Positions 21,715-33,230 of a DNA stretch of 64,000 nt are shown piece by piece. How positions within the stretch are numbered: the stretch's first letter is position 1; each line of letters begins with the position of its first letter. The notes under the pieces were generated by a model, which was given only the letters and a program-made list of their open reading frames with translations, was not told the DNA's origin and did not search any database. The translations under genes and the position numbers were made by a program. This DNA is from Evernia prunastri (Eukaryota; Ascomycota; Lecanoromycetes; Lecanorales; Parmeliaceae), in the NCBI GenBank assembly GCA_003184365.1, contig NKYR01000014.1, positions 310,001 through 374,000 on the forward strand. Reading direction: 5' to 3'.

Positions 21715-23122
21715 ACCTTGCTGAGCAAAGAAGCCTTTTGTAGAGAGGCGTACCCCGATTGAACGGCTTTCGTCCCCTGCCGAACGGTATGCAAACCCTC
21801 ACTCGGCACAATAAGTTATCAGCTTGCGAATAAAAACCCGAAGCGAGCTACTCTATGATACGATGGAGCATCAGACAGGCTTCGACGCCAAGATCTAGGA
21901 TAACGCTCACCTGAAGGGTTGCCTGGACATTAGTCTTAGATACCATTGGCGGTCATGCCAATGGTCTAAGCGCTCCAAGGAAATACTTGATCCGCCCCGT
22001 TGCTCACATTTTGACACTTTGAGATCGAGGTATGTACTCTTAGATGTCTAATATCTCTAAAAAAAAATTAGAATATTAGATCTAAGGCTGCGGAGCGAAT
22101 ACATGAGCAAAGTAAGTGGTAGGGTCACCATTACCTCTACCTCAGGCTACTTCCTTCACCTTTGATAGTCGTCTTCCGAAGGCCTGGTAGGACTGTGACT
22201 AGCGCTGTCCAGGATTCAAGAGTGAGGTACCTTATCTCGCCCCTCAAGGGCCACAACACGCGCTGACGCGCTGCCTAGCTGACTTCCGCTGACTTCAATA
22301 TCAAATCCCAGTCAAAAGCTGCGGACCGCGAACCATGTTCCAAGCTTTCAAGGCTATCAATTCCGTTTCGAAAGTCATCCGCCGAAATATGGCCTTGGGG
22401 GAGCTGAGACCGACGACCTTGAAAATCAGCTTTTTTGTGATGGAATATAATAAGCAATACCTAGACGGATCTTCAGGTCGCAAATTGTCTCCCTGATTGC
22501 CAGCCTATTCCCATCATGATTTAGAACCTCATGCTGATGCAGTAGCAAGGTGGATGCGATTGGCTCGGGACTTTTAAAGACTCATCTCACCTTTGCCCAC
22601 GCTACCGAGGTGCCGAGGGATAGTAGAGTTGCCAATACTCTCTTGCTATAACATACATCTTGCATCTTACAAGCATCATCATTGACTCAGTGCATGCAGC
22701 GGATTGCGCAATAGCAAGCTTATCACTACCTCGGTTAAGGCTGCATAATACAATATACATATCTATCGGGACCCGCATTTTTCGATACACCGAGTTTTCA
22801 CGTGGCTACTAACTTTAAGGCTACATCTGACCGCCTCTACGGCTGCATGATGCTGCGTATTGTATCAGCATAGGTACCGCCCTTGGTCGGAGGCCTCCCA
22901 GACCATACGGGACAAGACTTACCTCGGCCCTACAAATGCGCCAAAAATGGTCTCAAATAAGGCAAGATCCCTCAGCTGGAGCCAGAATCCGGACCGATGC
23001 TTACTGAATTTCGCGCTCTGTGCATGTTGTGAATGACTTCGATTGCAAAGACGAATTGAGAAAAATCCTCTCCATCATTCTCAGTTTCACTGACAGCGTT
23101 CGCGTCAAAACGGATCTGTGTA
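21715..23122. other. Intergenic region before the Pth11-like receptor
   Basis: 1.4 kb with no supported gene. A palindromic AT-rich stretch at about 22047-22082 (TCTAATATCTCTAA, A-run, TTAGAATATTAGA) can form a hairpin. Confidence 0.5.
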
Positions 23123-24607
23123 ATGGATAAAGGATTGCCTCCCCCAGGTGGTGACCAGAATAAAGCAGCCAAAACAATCACTATTTGGGCCACTTTGACT
23201 AGCCTTTCCATTGCCGTTGTGACAGTACGATTCATAGCGCGCGCAGTAGGAAAAAAACGCTATGGCTGGGATGATTGGACTATGCTGGCTGCGTTGGTGA
23301 GATCTCTCTTAATGACAAGACAACGGGTCTCCCTGATAACTCGCTGAGAATCACGACAGTGTCTCACTGTAGCCAAATTCGGAGTCGACGTGTTCCTAAT
23401 GCGTGCTGGCTTTGGGAGGCATATTTACTACTTGGACACCGCACAGATCATGCGATATAAGAAACTGAATTTCGTCACAGGGCTCTTTACCAATCTCATC
23501 ATCTGTCTGGTGAAGTTATCTGTGACATTTTTCCTGCTGAGAATCGGCAGTCCACAAAGATGGCTTAGATATGCCCTTTTCGGCACCATCGCCCTCCTGG
23601 TCAGCTCCACTGTTGCGACTGTCGTCATTATATTCGTACAGTGTAGGCCAATCGCTGGGCTCTGGGATCCTACAGTAGCATTGACGGTCAAATGCCTTCC
23701 AACTTCTGCATTGACAGACGTTTCATACTGCTCTACTGGTTCGGTGCCAAATCCTCCTGAATTTTGCCGACGCTGACTTTGATTTCTCAATAGCTATGTC
23801 CATCTTCACCGATTTTCTCTGTGCTACCCTCCCCGTTCAAATAATTTGGAGTCTTCAAATGAGCCGAGGAACGAAAATCTCAATGCTATCACTACTTTGT
23901 TTGGGCTCCTTGTAAGTCGATGACTCTACTTTCATCACCCGCCGGCTGCCCATTCTCATCGAGGACTCCTCAAAGTTGAGAATGCAGCTGACTCCTGCGA
24001 TACTTAGGGCAATGATATGTGGTATTGTCAGAATTACTCTTATAAAAAATCTCCGTTCAGAAACAGATGCAACATGTATGTGCTACATCGACTTTCTCCA
24101 TTTTGATCCTCGTCCAAGTAATCTTCAATAGGGGATAATGTTGCTTTGGCAATCTGGTCAAGTGCCGAATATTTTGTTGGCATTATCGCCGGCTCTATCC
24201 CACCCTGCCGTATGCTCGTCTTGCAATGGATACCTAAGTTCAGAGGCGAGGCCCCTCCAAATGAAGGGACAACTGGCATATCAAATCCTCGCTCTAGCTA
24301 TTTCTATTCACTCAAACATTTCTCGAGGATCACCAATGCTTTCTCTCGAGGCCGAGCTACTGTCCCTGAAACATCTCGGGGCTGGAAAGGCTCCAGGAAT
24401 TCACAAAAAAATTATATTCCTATGAGACCATGGAACGTGGAAGCGAACCGAGCCTTCAGCCAGGATAGTGGGAGAGAGAGCATCCTGCCGTTTCATAGTG
24501 TGTCCAGGGCGAACCCGGAGACCGGGATTTTGAAAACTGTTGATGTCAGAGTAGGCGCCTGTGGAAGTGACGGCAGCCTTGCAACTGACGAATCTGCGCA
24601 ACGTTGA
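23123..24607 (+). CDS. Pth11-like receptor (fungal rhodopsin-type seven-helix protein)
   Basis: Spliced model 23123-23296, 23360-23738, 23794-23911, 24008-24075, 24132-24607 gives 404 aa in one frame. Family marks of the fungal Rhodopsin domain: RYGWDDWTMLAAL after helix 2, FGRHIYYLD, the helix ICLVKLSVTFFLLRI, FVQCRPIAGLWDP, the loop CLPTSALTDVSYCSTAMSIF, a TDFLCATLPVQIIWSLQM helix, and NVALAIWSSAEYFVGIIAGS (usual E..V.I...S.P..R). The cytoplasmic tail is Ser/Arg-rich. Such proteins sit in the plasma membrane; some (Pth11) sense surfaces during infection. Donor of intron 2 (GTTCGG) is weak, the rest are normal. The downstream neighbour is a broken amine oxidase in the same orientation. Confidence 0.85.
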
Positions 24608-24774
24608 TGGAAGGCGCGGAAGTAGACTAAACATAGGTAAAAATCTCTTCTCGATCTCGTTTCCGTAGGTGAAAACCCAGCCTTTATACCACACAATTGG
24701 TTTCATGAATGGTACCATAAAGCAGGCAGGTGATCTGTTTGCTTCGAAAGTTAACGTTCACAGTCATGGGGATC

Positions 24775-26290
24775 AAGGTTGTCATTGACGGAAATCTCAA
24801 TGTCGCATAGGCGGGACCGTTCGGCACTGCAGCAATATTCCGGTTAGATCACAAAACCAAGCCGCTACCTTTCATCCTCCAACATCCTAACAACATCTTC
24901 ATCTCGGATCAGGGCCAACTTCGAGCGTGTGATGACACTGGTATTGCTCGAGAACTCGGTCTGCCACCTCAGTATCACAATCAGTCAGCTTCTGATATTC
25001 TCTTGAAGGTCATGCAGCCGTGGATTGACCTACTGCGCATACACCCGGAACGTGGCATCCAGGAAGTCCTCAGATACGATGACATGACCTTGCGCCAATA
25101 CTTACGCACCATAGCCCTGTTGCCGAATGAAGTTATCGACTCTGTGGAAACGATACAGAGCCAGACAAATCAGTACGACAACGGCTTCGTGGACCTTGTG
25201 ATGCAAACTCTCCATTTTAACACACCAGGTGAGTTTCCTTTGTAGTTCATCGTTGCTTGTTACTGATTGCACACTTGATAGAGTGGGCGACTATTTCGGG
25301 CGGCATGAGCAGGATGATCGATGTTGCTGCAGATCTCATTGGCCCAGACAACATCATCCGCAATGCACCCGTGCACATGGTAGAAGAACTAGATAATCAT
25401 CTCATCCTGACGGCCGGTCGCTTTACTCAACATCGGAAAGCATACGACAAGGTGATGTTTGCAGTTCCGCCCGCCGCTATCCAGAAATTGCGATCACGGC
25501 CCCAGTGGTCGCTGATCAAAGAAACAGCGATTCGCGCTATCCACGAAGGTCCGCTCTACAAGATGGGCCTCCATTTCCGTCGCCGTTTCTGGGAACAGGT
25601 GAGCAAGCCGTCCTTCGGAGGCCAGGACCAGACCGATCTCCGTATCCGCTGGATAGTCTATCCATCCAACGATCTGGGATCACTGGGCTCAGGCTGTCTC
25701 GTGGCCTATTGCGGAATGCGCTGAGATGGTTTTGGAATTCATGGGACGAGCGACTCGGACTGACCCTTGAGGACCTCGATAAATGCTTCCGGCACCAAGG
25801 AGTGGATGTATACGCTGAGTTTATCGAAGCCTACGATGCGCGCTGGCCAAGCGAGTCCTCATTCTCGAACACCGTGTATCTACCGGGACACTTCTCGCGC
25901 TACTATGAAGCCATGAGACAGCCTGAGGGCAACGTGTACTTTGCTGGAGAGCATATCAGCAGTCACCACACGTGGATCGCTGGAAGTACTGAAACTGCTG
26001 CTGACGCCGTCAAGAGCATGCTCGGCAACGGTTCCTTGAAGCGGGTAGGCGATAGCTCGGAGCTGGATGCTGGGCCAGTAAGGCTTAGATGGCAAGTGGC
26101 AGATGGTATACGGGTTCAGGAGAGCAAACCACCTACCGAGTATCTGATGCAGAACATAACATCTGTCTCTCCATTCAGCGATCAATGCGACCATGACCTA
26201 GTGGATAACGACTGGCATTCCAAAATTGCGACAGATCACGAGGGCCTGAAGTGCGCCTTTCCCGATAGTGGTGTTGTCATAATTGATTAG
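24775..26290 (+). pseudogene. Flavin amine oxidase (L-amino-acid oxidase type), truncated and frameshifted
   Basis: Coding remains start near 24810 (HPNNIFISDQG) and run through LLRIHPERGIQEVLRYDDMT, an intron at 25229-25281 restoring FNTPEWATISGGMSRMID, FAVPPAAIQKLRSRPQW and GSGCLVAYCGMR, with a stop at 25722. The sequence resumes one frame over with FWNSWDERLGLTLEDLDKCF, VYLPGHFSRYYEAMRQPEGN, and VYFAGEHISSHHTWIAGSTE, the FAD-binding C-terminal motif. Fungal L-amino-acid oxidases read through this point without a break. The N-terminal dinucleotide-binding GxGxxG part (about 100 residues or more) is missing; the 3' end of the receptor gene lies there instead. A single sequencing error could explain the frameshift but not the missing N-terminus. 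Confidence 0.75.
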
Positions 26291-26933
26291 GTATATGGAT
26301 ATATCTCGCGACGGACATCAACAGTCGGTTTTGTGAAGATAGAGAGCGAGCCTTTCAAACACAACCTTATACAGTTTAATGTTGTCGTTGTTTCTCTTTA
26401 TTTCAGCGTGTCATCGAGGCAAATTAGGGCCCAAAATAATAGTAAGATTATACAACAAGATTTTCTGGTGGTCGTTGCGGCCGACGATGATACAATTTAT
26501 ATCGTTTCCCGTACTCGAACAGCTATATGCATCAACAGCACCCTTGATCCTGCCCCCTGAGATGGGAAACGTTACGTAGGGAGAGACACGCCTAAATAGG
26601 CCATAGTGCGGGAAGCACTTCATGTTCACCTGAAATACAGGGTATAGATCATAGATACAATCATTTTAAGTACTCGTACTTGAGTTTAGATGGTAGCTTT
26701 GCACAAAACGAGAGACGTTAAGAAAAGTCCTGGCGTCTTTCACACACGGACGTCGTATATAGTCCCTTGCTGCTGTTCCGGGCTCTTTTCCATCTTTTCC
26801 ATTTCCCCTCATCCGGCTACCTATTGTCCATGCGTTTTGTCGACGTTTCTCATACTAAGTCCAATCAGTTGTATCCAGGGTGGCAGATACAGTCTCTATT
26901 GCTTCTGATCTCGCATCGGTCACGTGTGAGTAT
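26291..26933. other. Intergenic region 3' of amine oxidase relic and protease
   Basis: Convergent gap of 640 bp, AT-rich, with no coding signal recognised. Confidence 0.55.
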
Positions 26934-28555
26934 TCACGTCTCATCCAAGTCATCCCAGCACGTGAGTGAGGAAACGGAGTCTTCATCCTCAACTTCACCA
27001 GAACTTCCGAATAGACGATCTTGGTCCCCGAAGGTCAAAAGGCCCTCTTCGGATTCCTTGGAAGTCCTTCCATCGGCATTTTTGACAGAGCCCTTTATGA
27101 GGTCTCTCGCACTTAGCTGCTCTAGGACCAGCTGTAGCTGATAATCTGTCCATTCTCCCACGTTTGATGGTATGCGCTCATCGCCAGTAACGCTATTATC
27201 ATTCCTGGAACTCCAAGTACTGACGTGGGGCGTAGGCTGCCAACTGGCTGTGCTACCTGGAGGATAGACAGTCAGAGTGCTGAAATTTGGGAGCTGGCTT
27301 AGTCCCGGACTCCTAGACACCTTGACCCTAGAGCTCGAGGCAGAACCATTCCTGATTCCGACAGCTAAGACAAAGTCTTCGAACACGTTGCCGGCAGGAC
27401 CAATTACCGAAGCCTCGTTTGGTACTCCTCCGTAAGCATGGACACCAACTGATAGTACGTCAGTAAAAGCAGTGCTCCAACAGTCATTTGTCTACTCACT
27501 TGAGCGAAGCTGGCACTGATGTGGATTCGATGCACTTCGACATCTGCCTGACGGATGCAGCAGTACTGCGGCGCCGGATTGACCTGTTTTCAAGTAAGTC
27601 GAAGAGTACAGTGGAATCGATCATTGGCTTACCGCTGTAGGTATCAATGGAGTATTCTAGCATGCTTCGATCTGCCGCTGCTAGATCCCAATTGGCCCAC
27701 AGGAAATGCTCATACATGAACTCTGCATCTTCTAAGTCGTAAGGGTAACCAACAACGCCGATAAGCTCCTTCCGTCCAGTCTTAGGTGTGGGCATGAATT
27801 GAATAGGGTCAACGTCCTTAAATGGATGATTAAGTTTGATCTATCAAGTCAAAGTCAGCAACACGACAGTCTAGGACGAAACTTCCAGGATAGAAAGCTC
27901 ACAAATGCAACGTCGTATTTGGCATTCAAGTCCTTGATCCATTCTGTAGGAACTGCCACAAAGCTCCCATACCGAGATTCAAGATTTGAGTGATCGTTAC
28001 CGTTGTAGCCAATGCATACTTTCATGGAGGTAAGGGCACCCCATTTATCTTTTGAGTCATAGATCACATGGCCCGCGGTAACGACAAGATCTTTGGCTAT
28101 CAACCATCCGGTGCCGTGTAGTGCCACAGTATGGGTATCAGCTGGATTTTCCTTGTACTGGCCGACAAGCTTGCACACAACTAAGCGTGAAGGATAGTCA
28201 GCAATCTTATGTTTTCTTGAAATCCAATGCCCACAAATATTGCGAGGTAGACCTAGCTGGAAAAACTTAACTCACATCTATATCTACCTCGCGGACCAAA
28301 ATCTTCGCGCGGAACTTTACATCTATGGTCTGCCCCTTTGACGTATTCGCGAGACGGTTTGTTGAGTCTCACTCGCGTTATTCTCTGTTTTTCACCTTCA
28401 CTGGGTTTACTCAAGTCCCAGAGACTGACGCTTGTTGGAGTATTTTTCTTGATTGTCGATGCTCGTTCGAGCCTTCTCAGAGCAGTCTCTGGGGTCCACT
28501 CAGGATCACCTTCATCTCTATCCGCCACTGATATTTCCGATTCGTAGGGTGACAT
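26934..28555 (-). CDS. Trypsin-fold serine protease with C-terminal extension
   Basis: Exons 28555-28276, 28180-27903, 27816-27633, 27583-27500 and 27448-26934 give 446 aa in frame. The catalytic triad is visible: His131 in LVVTAGHV, Asp183 in KYDVAF, and Ser250 in SGQSGAAV. The last motif appears only after the 49-bp intron is removed, which supports the model. VGVHAYGG and NEASVIG follow, usual in glutamyl-endopeptidase/V8-like proteases. The first 90 residues are charged (SEISVADRDEGDPEWTPE) with no signal peptide. If the upstream ATG at 28630 is used, a hydrophobic start (MSIYLFFAVSLE) is added. The last 150 residues are Ser/Thr-rich and acidic with no known domain. It is probably intracellular; the substrate is unknown. 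The Tc1-type element begins 86 bp upstream of the first ATG. Confidence 0.8.
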
Positions 28556-28640
28556 TATACTTACTTGTTCTTGTATCACTGTAATGCGACTAATTTCAAG
28601 AGATACAGCAAAGAAGAGATAGATGGACATACAGCCTCTT

Positions 28641-28864
28641 TACAACAGACTTTTTTTTAAATTAATCCCCGGCTAGAAAATCAAAATCCTACCCATATTA
28701 ATTATTTTTATTTCGCAACAACCACACATCTAAATAACGTTAGAATGATCTAAATTATCAAATAAATGATGCTTTATAAGATGGCTAGCCATGAAATTTA
28801 TTATCTCCTTTAGCCAAAATCACACGCTCCATTCGTGCCCTCATCTTCCCACATCACTTCTCTA
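28641..28864 (-). repeat. Duplicated left end of the Tc1/mariner element
   Basis: Starts TACAACAGACTTTTTTTTAA, the terminal inverted repeat, and is repeated almost base for base at 28866-29080 after a single N (28865). Most likely an unmerged contig end. Confidence 0.75.
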
Positions 28865-28865
28865 N

Positions 28866-29987
28866 TTACAACAGACTTTTTTTTAAATTAATCCCCGGCT
28901 AGAAAATCAAAATCCTACCCATATTAATTATTTTTATTTCGCAACAACCACACATCTAAATAACGTTAGAATGATCTAAATTATCAAATAAATGATGCTC
29001 TATAAGATGGCTAGCCATGAAATTTATTATCTCCTTTAGCCAAAATCACACGCTCCATTCGTGCCCTCATCTTCCCACACCACTTCCCTATTCTTTCCTG
29101 CTCCAAATTGCGCCACGCAACGTCCCAGGCCTTAATCGTAAGCTCTTTCGTAGTTGGAGGGTACGGTTGCTTCGAGATGTACTGCTTCAAATGGTACCAA
29201 CAGGGCTCAATCTGATTTAGATCCGGAGAGTTGCCAGATTAAGGAAGAACAGTTAGCCCCTCAATCTTCAAAAGCTCATTCTGTTGTCACGCATTATGAG
29301 ACGGAGCGCCATCTTGAACGAGATAGCATTCGCTATACTTTTCAATAACTTTCTTAATGAACGGCATCAATCGGGGCAATAGCACGTATGTTTGATAGCG
29401 ATACCAATCAATCCCTCCTCGGAAATTTTTGTTCCGCTCATATCGAACACCTTCAACCTTTGAAATCCGTTTAAGACATTGACTTTTCGGTTTCTTAGCC
29501 TGCTCAGCAAGGAACTGCTCTCGTACGATTTGTTGTTGAGCATCGATATCAGCATTTCGATCTGCTAGATCCTCTTTAGCAGCCTCTTTCTCCGCCGCTG
29601 TCTCCTTGCCAAACATATAGCTCGGGCCCTTCATTTCAGACGTGTACGCAGCCCAAAACATAAGCCCCGTANNNNNNNNNNNNNNNNNNNNNGGCCTCTG
29701 AAGATAATGGGTTAATATTCTCCTTTTGCGCGTCTCCGGCGCGTTTGAGAACATTTGCCACTGTTTTCTTATCGCAATGGTATTGCCTTGCAAGCTGACG
29801 ATTGGATGTATGATTCTTCTTCTTAAGCTCTATCAGGGCCCCTCGTTTGGCCTCCGGAAGGTCTATTGCGCCCTTGGTACGTCCTATAATAATGTAGGTA
29901 TTTGAATGGTTTTGGTGAGAAAGTCGCGAAATACGCGTTTTGCGGCAAAACCTCGGGTGGGGATTAATTAAAAAAAAGTCTGTTGTA
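28866..29987 (-). mobile_element. Tc1/mariner-type element, copy 1 (gapped)
   Basis: The terminal inverted repeats are TACAACAGACTTTTTTTTAA at the left and its reverse complement ending GTCTGTTGTA at 29987. The TA ends match the TA target of Tc1/mariner elements. On the minus strand, the transposase N-terminus (MGRTKGAIDLPEAKRGALIE, then a helix-turn-helix NRQLARQYHCDKKTVANVLK) is at 29693-29930. The DDE C-terminal part is at 29671-29050: YLVQDGAPSH (second Asp) and SGNSPDLNQIEP (third acidic residue). A 21-N gap at 29672-29692 hides the middle. A stop sits between the second and third catalytic motifs (at 29287), so this copy is not functional as read. Confidence 0.85.
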
Positions 29988-30482
29988 GCCCAGTTAGCCA
30001 AGGGTCGCTAGGACCTCATTCCAACAGTTGGATGCGAGCATCTATGCGATAGATGCGATAAGCTAGTCTAGCGTGTCATCTGTTCTCATATAGAGGCGCT
30101 GGTCGCCCACTTCCTGTTTTCCTTCTTCGTCTTTCGTCTTGTAAATAGACCTGACCCTACCAGACCAAGTATACCAAGTGGTAGTCCTAGCCTAGCCTCG
30201 TTCTTTGACATTTTTCTTTATTTCATATATCTCATTTTATATCTTATACGATTTTTTACAGATCGCGCACTTAAAAGTCTTCGCTATACACTTTCTATAA
30301 TTATATTTTTCACTATATCTACTATAGACTAACTTTTCTCTTATAAAATATAATAACGTTATATAATTATATTGACAGCACTCGAAGCATTATTTCGATC
30401 GATATTATCTATTATACACACAACAATCATATAGCTTAAAATCTATAACGATTTTTTCATCGATTACTTTATTTGCTTTTTC
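29988..30482. other. LTR-like/AT-rich insert between transposon fragments
   Basis: The first 200 bp are ordinary in composition. They include GATGCGAGCATCTATGCGATAGATGCGATAAGC and a CT-rich stretch followed by AGTATACCAAGTGGTAGTCC. The remainder is strongly AT-rich and RIP-like, up to the N at 30483. It resembles the end of a retrotransposon LTR leading into a decayed interior, but I cannot set borders. Confidence 0.3.
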
Positions 30483-30483
30483 N

Positions 30484-31175
30484 GTACATCCACGCAGTCC
30501 TTGTGGTAGGCCTCATCCTGAAGCCTAGTCACCCAGATCTGTCCCCGAGATTCGCCAACCCGCACCGAAGTCTCACCAGTGTGCACAATTATATGTTCTT
30601 TCCCTTCCAGCTTCGGTCCCCACTACGTTACGAACTCAAGACGTTCCTCTTTCATTTCCGATGTCAACAAAGGCTTGTGACGAGGTGGGTATCGACCATA
30701 TCCAGCCCGAACAAACGCAGAGTTGATAGCTGACTTAGAGGCCATAATCCCAAGTTCTCGAGCAATTCTGACCCAGGGCTTGCGACGTTGGAATTTGTTC
30801 TTAGTGGCATGTCTGACTAGCTGCCGTTGCTGCCTCTCGTTAATTGCTAGAGGTCTTCCTGATTGAGGACGTCGTTGGTGGGCCTCTGAAGATAATGGGT
30901 TAATACTCTCCTTTTGCGCGTCTCCGGCGCGTTTGAGAACATTTGCCACTGTTTTCTTATCGCAATGGTACTGCCTTGCAAGCTGACGATTGGATATATG
31001 ATTCTCCTTCTTAAGCTCTATCAGGGCCCCTCGTTTGGCCTCCGGAAGGTCTATTGCGCCCTTGGTACGTCCCATAATAATGTAGGTATTTGAATGGTTT
31101 TGGTGAGAAAGTCGCGAAATACGCGTTTTGCGGCAAAACCTCGGGTGGGGATTAATTAAAAAAAAAGTCTGTTGT
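30484..31175 (-). mobile_element. Tc1/mariner-type element, copy 2 (N-terminal half only)
   Basis: The minus-strand transposase frame from 31072 encodes MGRTKGAIDLPEAKRG, the same helix-turn-helix as copy 1 and the linker GRPLAINERQQRQLVRHATK, to LLTSEMKEERLEFVT with a stop at about 30623. Beyond the stop, the catalytic-domain start is still readable: HTGETSVRVGESRGQIWVTR. The residue expected to be the first catalytic Asp (WTDE in the family) reads Gly. The right TIR ends GTCTGTTGTA at 31175. The left part is cut by N at 30483. Confidence 0.8.
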
Positions 31176-33230
31176 ACAGGGCTCACCAAAATTTAGCGGG
31201 CCGAGGTATGAAGTTGGAGCCTTCGCCAAGGGTTTTGCAAAAAGGAGTAAGTTCAACGGCTAGCCAAAAATGGTCTGATCGCCCTGACACAGAAGTTCCA
31301 TGCATATTTGAAAGCGCGCTAGGCCGCCATCACTCTACTTCGTTGTGTAAGATTCTTATTTTGTAAGACTATCATTGTGTAAGACTAGTCATGCTGACAA
31401 TCATATCATACGGAGGTCCAACGCCATGATAATGCATATCTCAAAGTGTGCCGGTGTGACGCTGTATCCACCAATTGGCTCTTTAGCTCAAGCTCTCCAT
31501 TCAGCCTCAAGGTACCACAAGTAAAAATGCCTCAACAATCCTTCCTACAAAAGTTCCTTGCGGACAACTTTATAGGTGTGGCGGCGAGGCGGCCTGTATC
31601 CCGTGCGTCCCGCAACCTGTAGGATTCACAAAGTTCCTCGCATTAGCTGCATCTAACGTGAGCTAGCCTCAGACATCTACCAATGGAATTAGTTTTGCAA
31701 TTTTGTAGACGCCTTCTCCATCCATCCTGGCCCTCGAGATGCGATTCCGGCACAATTTCCCAATGGAGAGAGCGGGTCTTGCAAAAGGTCCTTACGCATG
31801 CTTACTTTCAATCATACTGACACCGGAGAGAAGATGACAAAAGTTCCTTGCACATGGCTATCCTCGCAGATGGCAAGGCCACTTCCCTACAACGCGCCAA
31901 TGGGATTATATCTTTCAAAAGTTCTCTGCAGATCGCGCGCCCCGCACATCCTGCCAACAGAGTAATTCTTTGCAAAAGTTCCCTGCAGATGCCTCCACGG
32001 ATAGCAGCCTACTCATGGCCCATGGCTATAAGTAAAAGACCATGGCACCTCGTCCAGCAAAGCAACACAACATCGAGCCTCGAGCACCGCAAACACTTCT
32101 CTCCAACTCCCAAAGCCACGGACGCTCTCCCCTTGAGCCACCTATACCCATAGCCACCCCCCACACACAGTCCACCACAGCAAGAAGCATCATCATCATG
32201 CCCGGCAACAAGCACCCCCACAAAGTCCGGCCTTCACCGCCCCACTAAACCTATCTCGACCAACCCTACTAGCAACCCCTTCCCCCGCAGACAAACAACT
32301 GCACCCCTACAAACGGGAAACCGAACCCCACTTCCGCCCCACCCCCTAAATCCACTACCTCAAACAAAGCCACCCACGGCTCCCAAACATCGACATCCGC
32401 GGCCAGCGCCCAAGGTCGCAGCGGAAATCAGAGCGACAACCACGACGCGAGTTCCGGCGACGCCCAGCGTGAAGCGTGGGCCATGCAGCAGTGGCTGGCG
32501 CAGGGCCCGCGAGAGGAGCCTTGGAGACCCGGGGGTCGGGGGGCCTGAGTTCCCCCTCTCTCCCAACTCACTACTGGTGGTAGTGTGGATGCCGCCGTCT
32601 TTGGGGTTTGTAAGCTGAAGGGGGTTGCCGGTTGACGTTGACGTCGAAGGGAGCGACAAGCGAGAAGGGAGTCGAGCATTCACTCAGCTATGCGTCTTTC
32701 ATGAACTTGTTTTCTCTGAAATAGGGGTTGGTTATGTAGACGAAAGCGAGGGGGAACACAATTGCTGTAGTTACTCGGCAAGGTGCCGATCCACGAGATA
32801 AGACTTTAGAAGACGCACGTGCCCAAAGCAGGGACTCTGGGAAGAGATTCGCGACTTATTTTGTTTGTTGCGGGGGCTCGTTTGCGAGTGATTTGTATGT
32901 ATTTAAGCAGGATTGTATTAGATCGTCAAGCGAGTTGTAGCAATACTGTTCGTTCCCTTGGAAGTGAGCCCGGAGGATTTGCTAGATATAGTTGCACGCC
33001 GCTGGTTGGGATAGGACTGTTTTCTGCAAAAGTCCACCTCCGAAATTCCCATGGAAACAGTTATACAAGCTGTGCGAGGTCTTGGGTGAGAAAACTTATA
33101 CGAAAATAAACAAACATCAGCTAGTGTGCTGCACTACTTTTCCCGGAGACTTTCGACCCTCGCGCTCACCGACTTCTCTTGATCCGCAGTGTTTGGCACC
33201 TCGCCCGTCACCATCAACTGATGATCTTAT
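31176..33230. other. Intergenic region with irregular repeats
   Basis: About 2 kb. The part 31545-32000 carries the CAAAAGTTCCTTGC repeat field described separately. From 32042 to 32530 a C-rich plus strand is open in changing frames (MPGNKHPHKVRPSPPH; then EAWAMQQWLAQGPREEPW). This may be a small, decayed or spliced gene that I cannot build. Confidence 0.4.
31548..31995 (+). repeat. Irregular repeats of CAAAAGTTCCTTGC
   Basis: Six degenerate units on the plus strand near 31551, 31632, 31784, 31841, 31918 and 31975. Examples: CAAAAGTTCCTTGCGGA, CAAAGTTCCTCGCATTA, CAAAAGGTCCTTACGCAT, CAAAAGTTCCTTGCACATGG, CAAAAGTTCTCTGCAGATCG, CAAAAGTTCCCTGCAGATGC. Spacing runs from 57 to 152 bp. A second motif, CCAATGG(A/G)A, recurs between units. 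It looks like a decayed long-unit tandem repeat. Confidence 0.55.

Noticed and set aside
22047..22082. AT-rich inverted repeat as a possible transposon end or regulatory hairpin
   Set aside because: Isolated, with no partner terminal repeat or coding remains next to it.
32360..32683. Minus-strand frame of 107 codons (two overlapping frames)
   Set aside because: Low-complexity Ser/Pro/Arg composition without motif; equally open on the other strand, so it reflects base composition.
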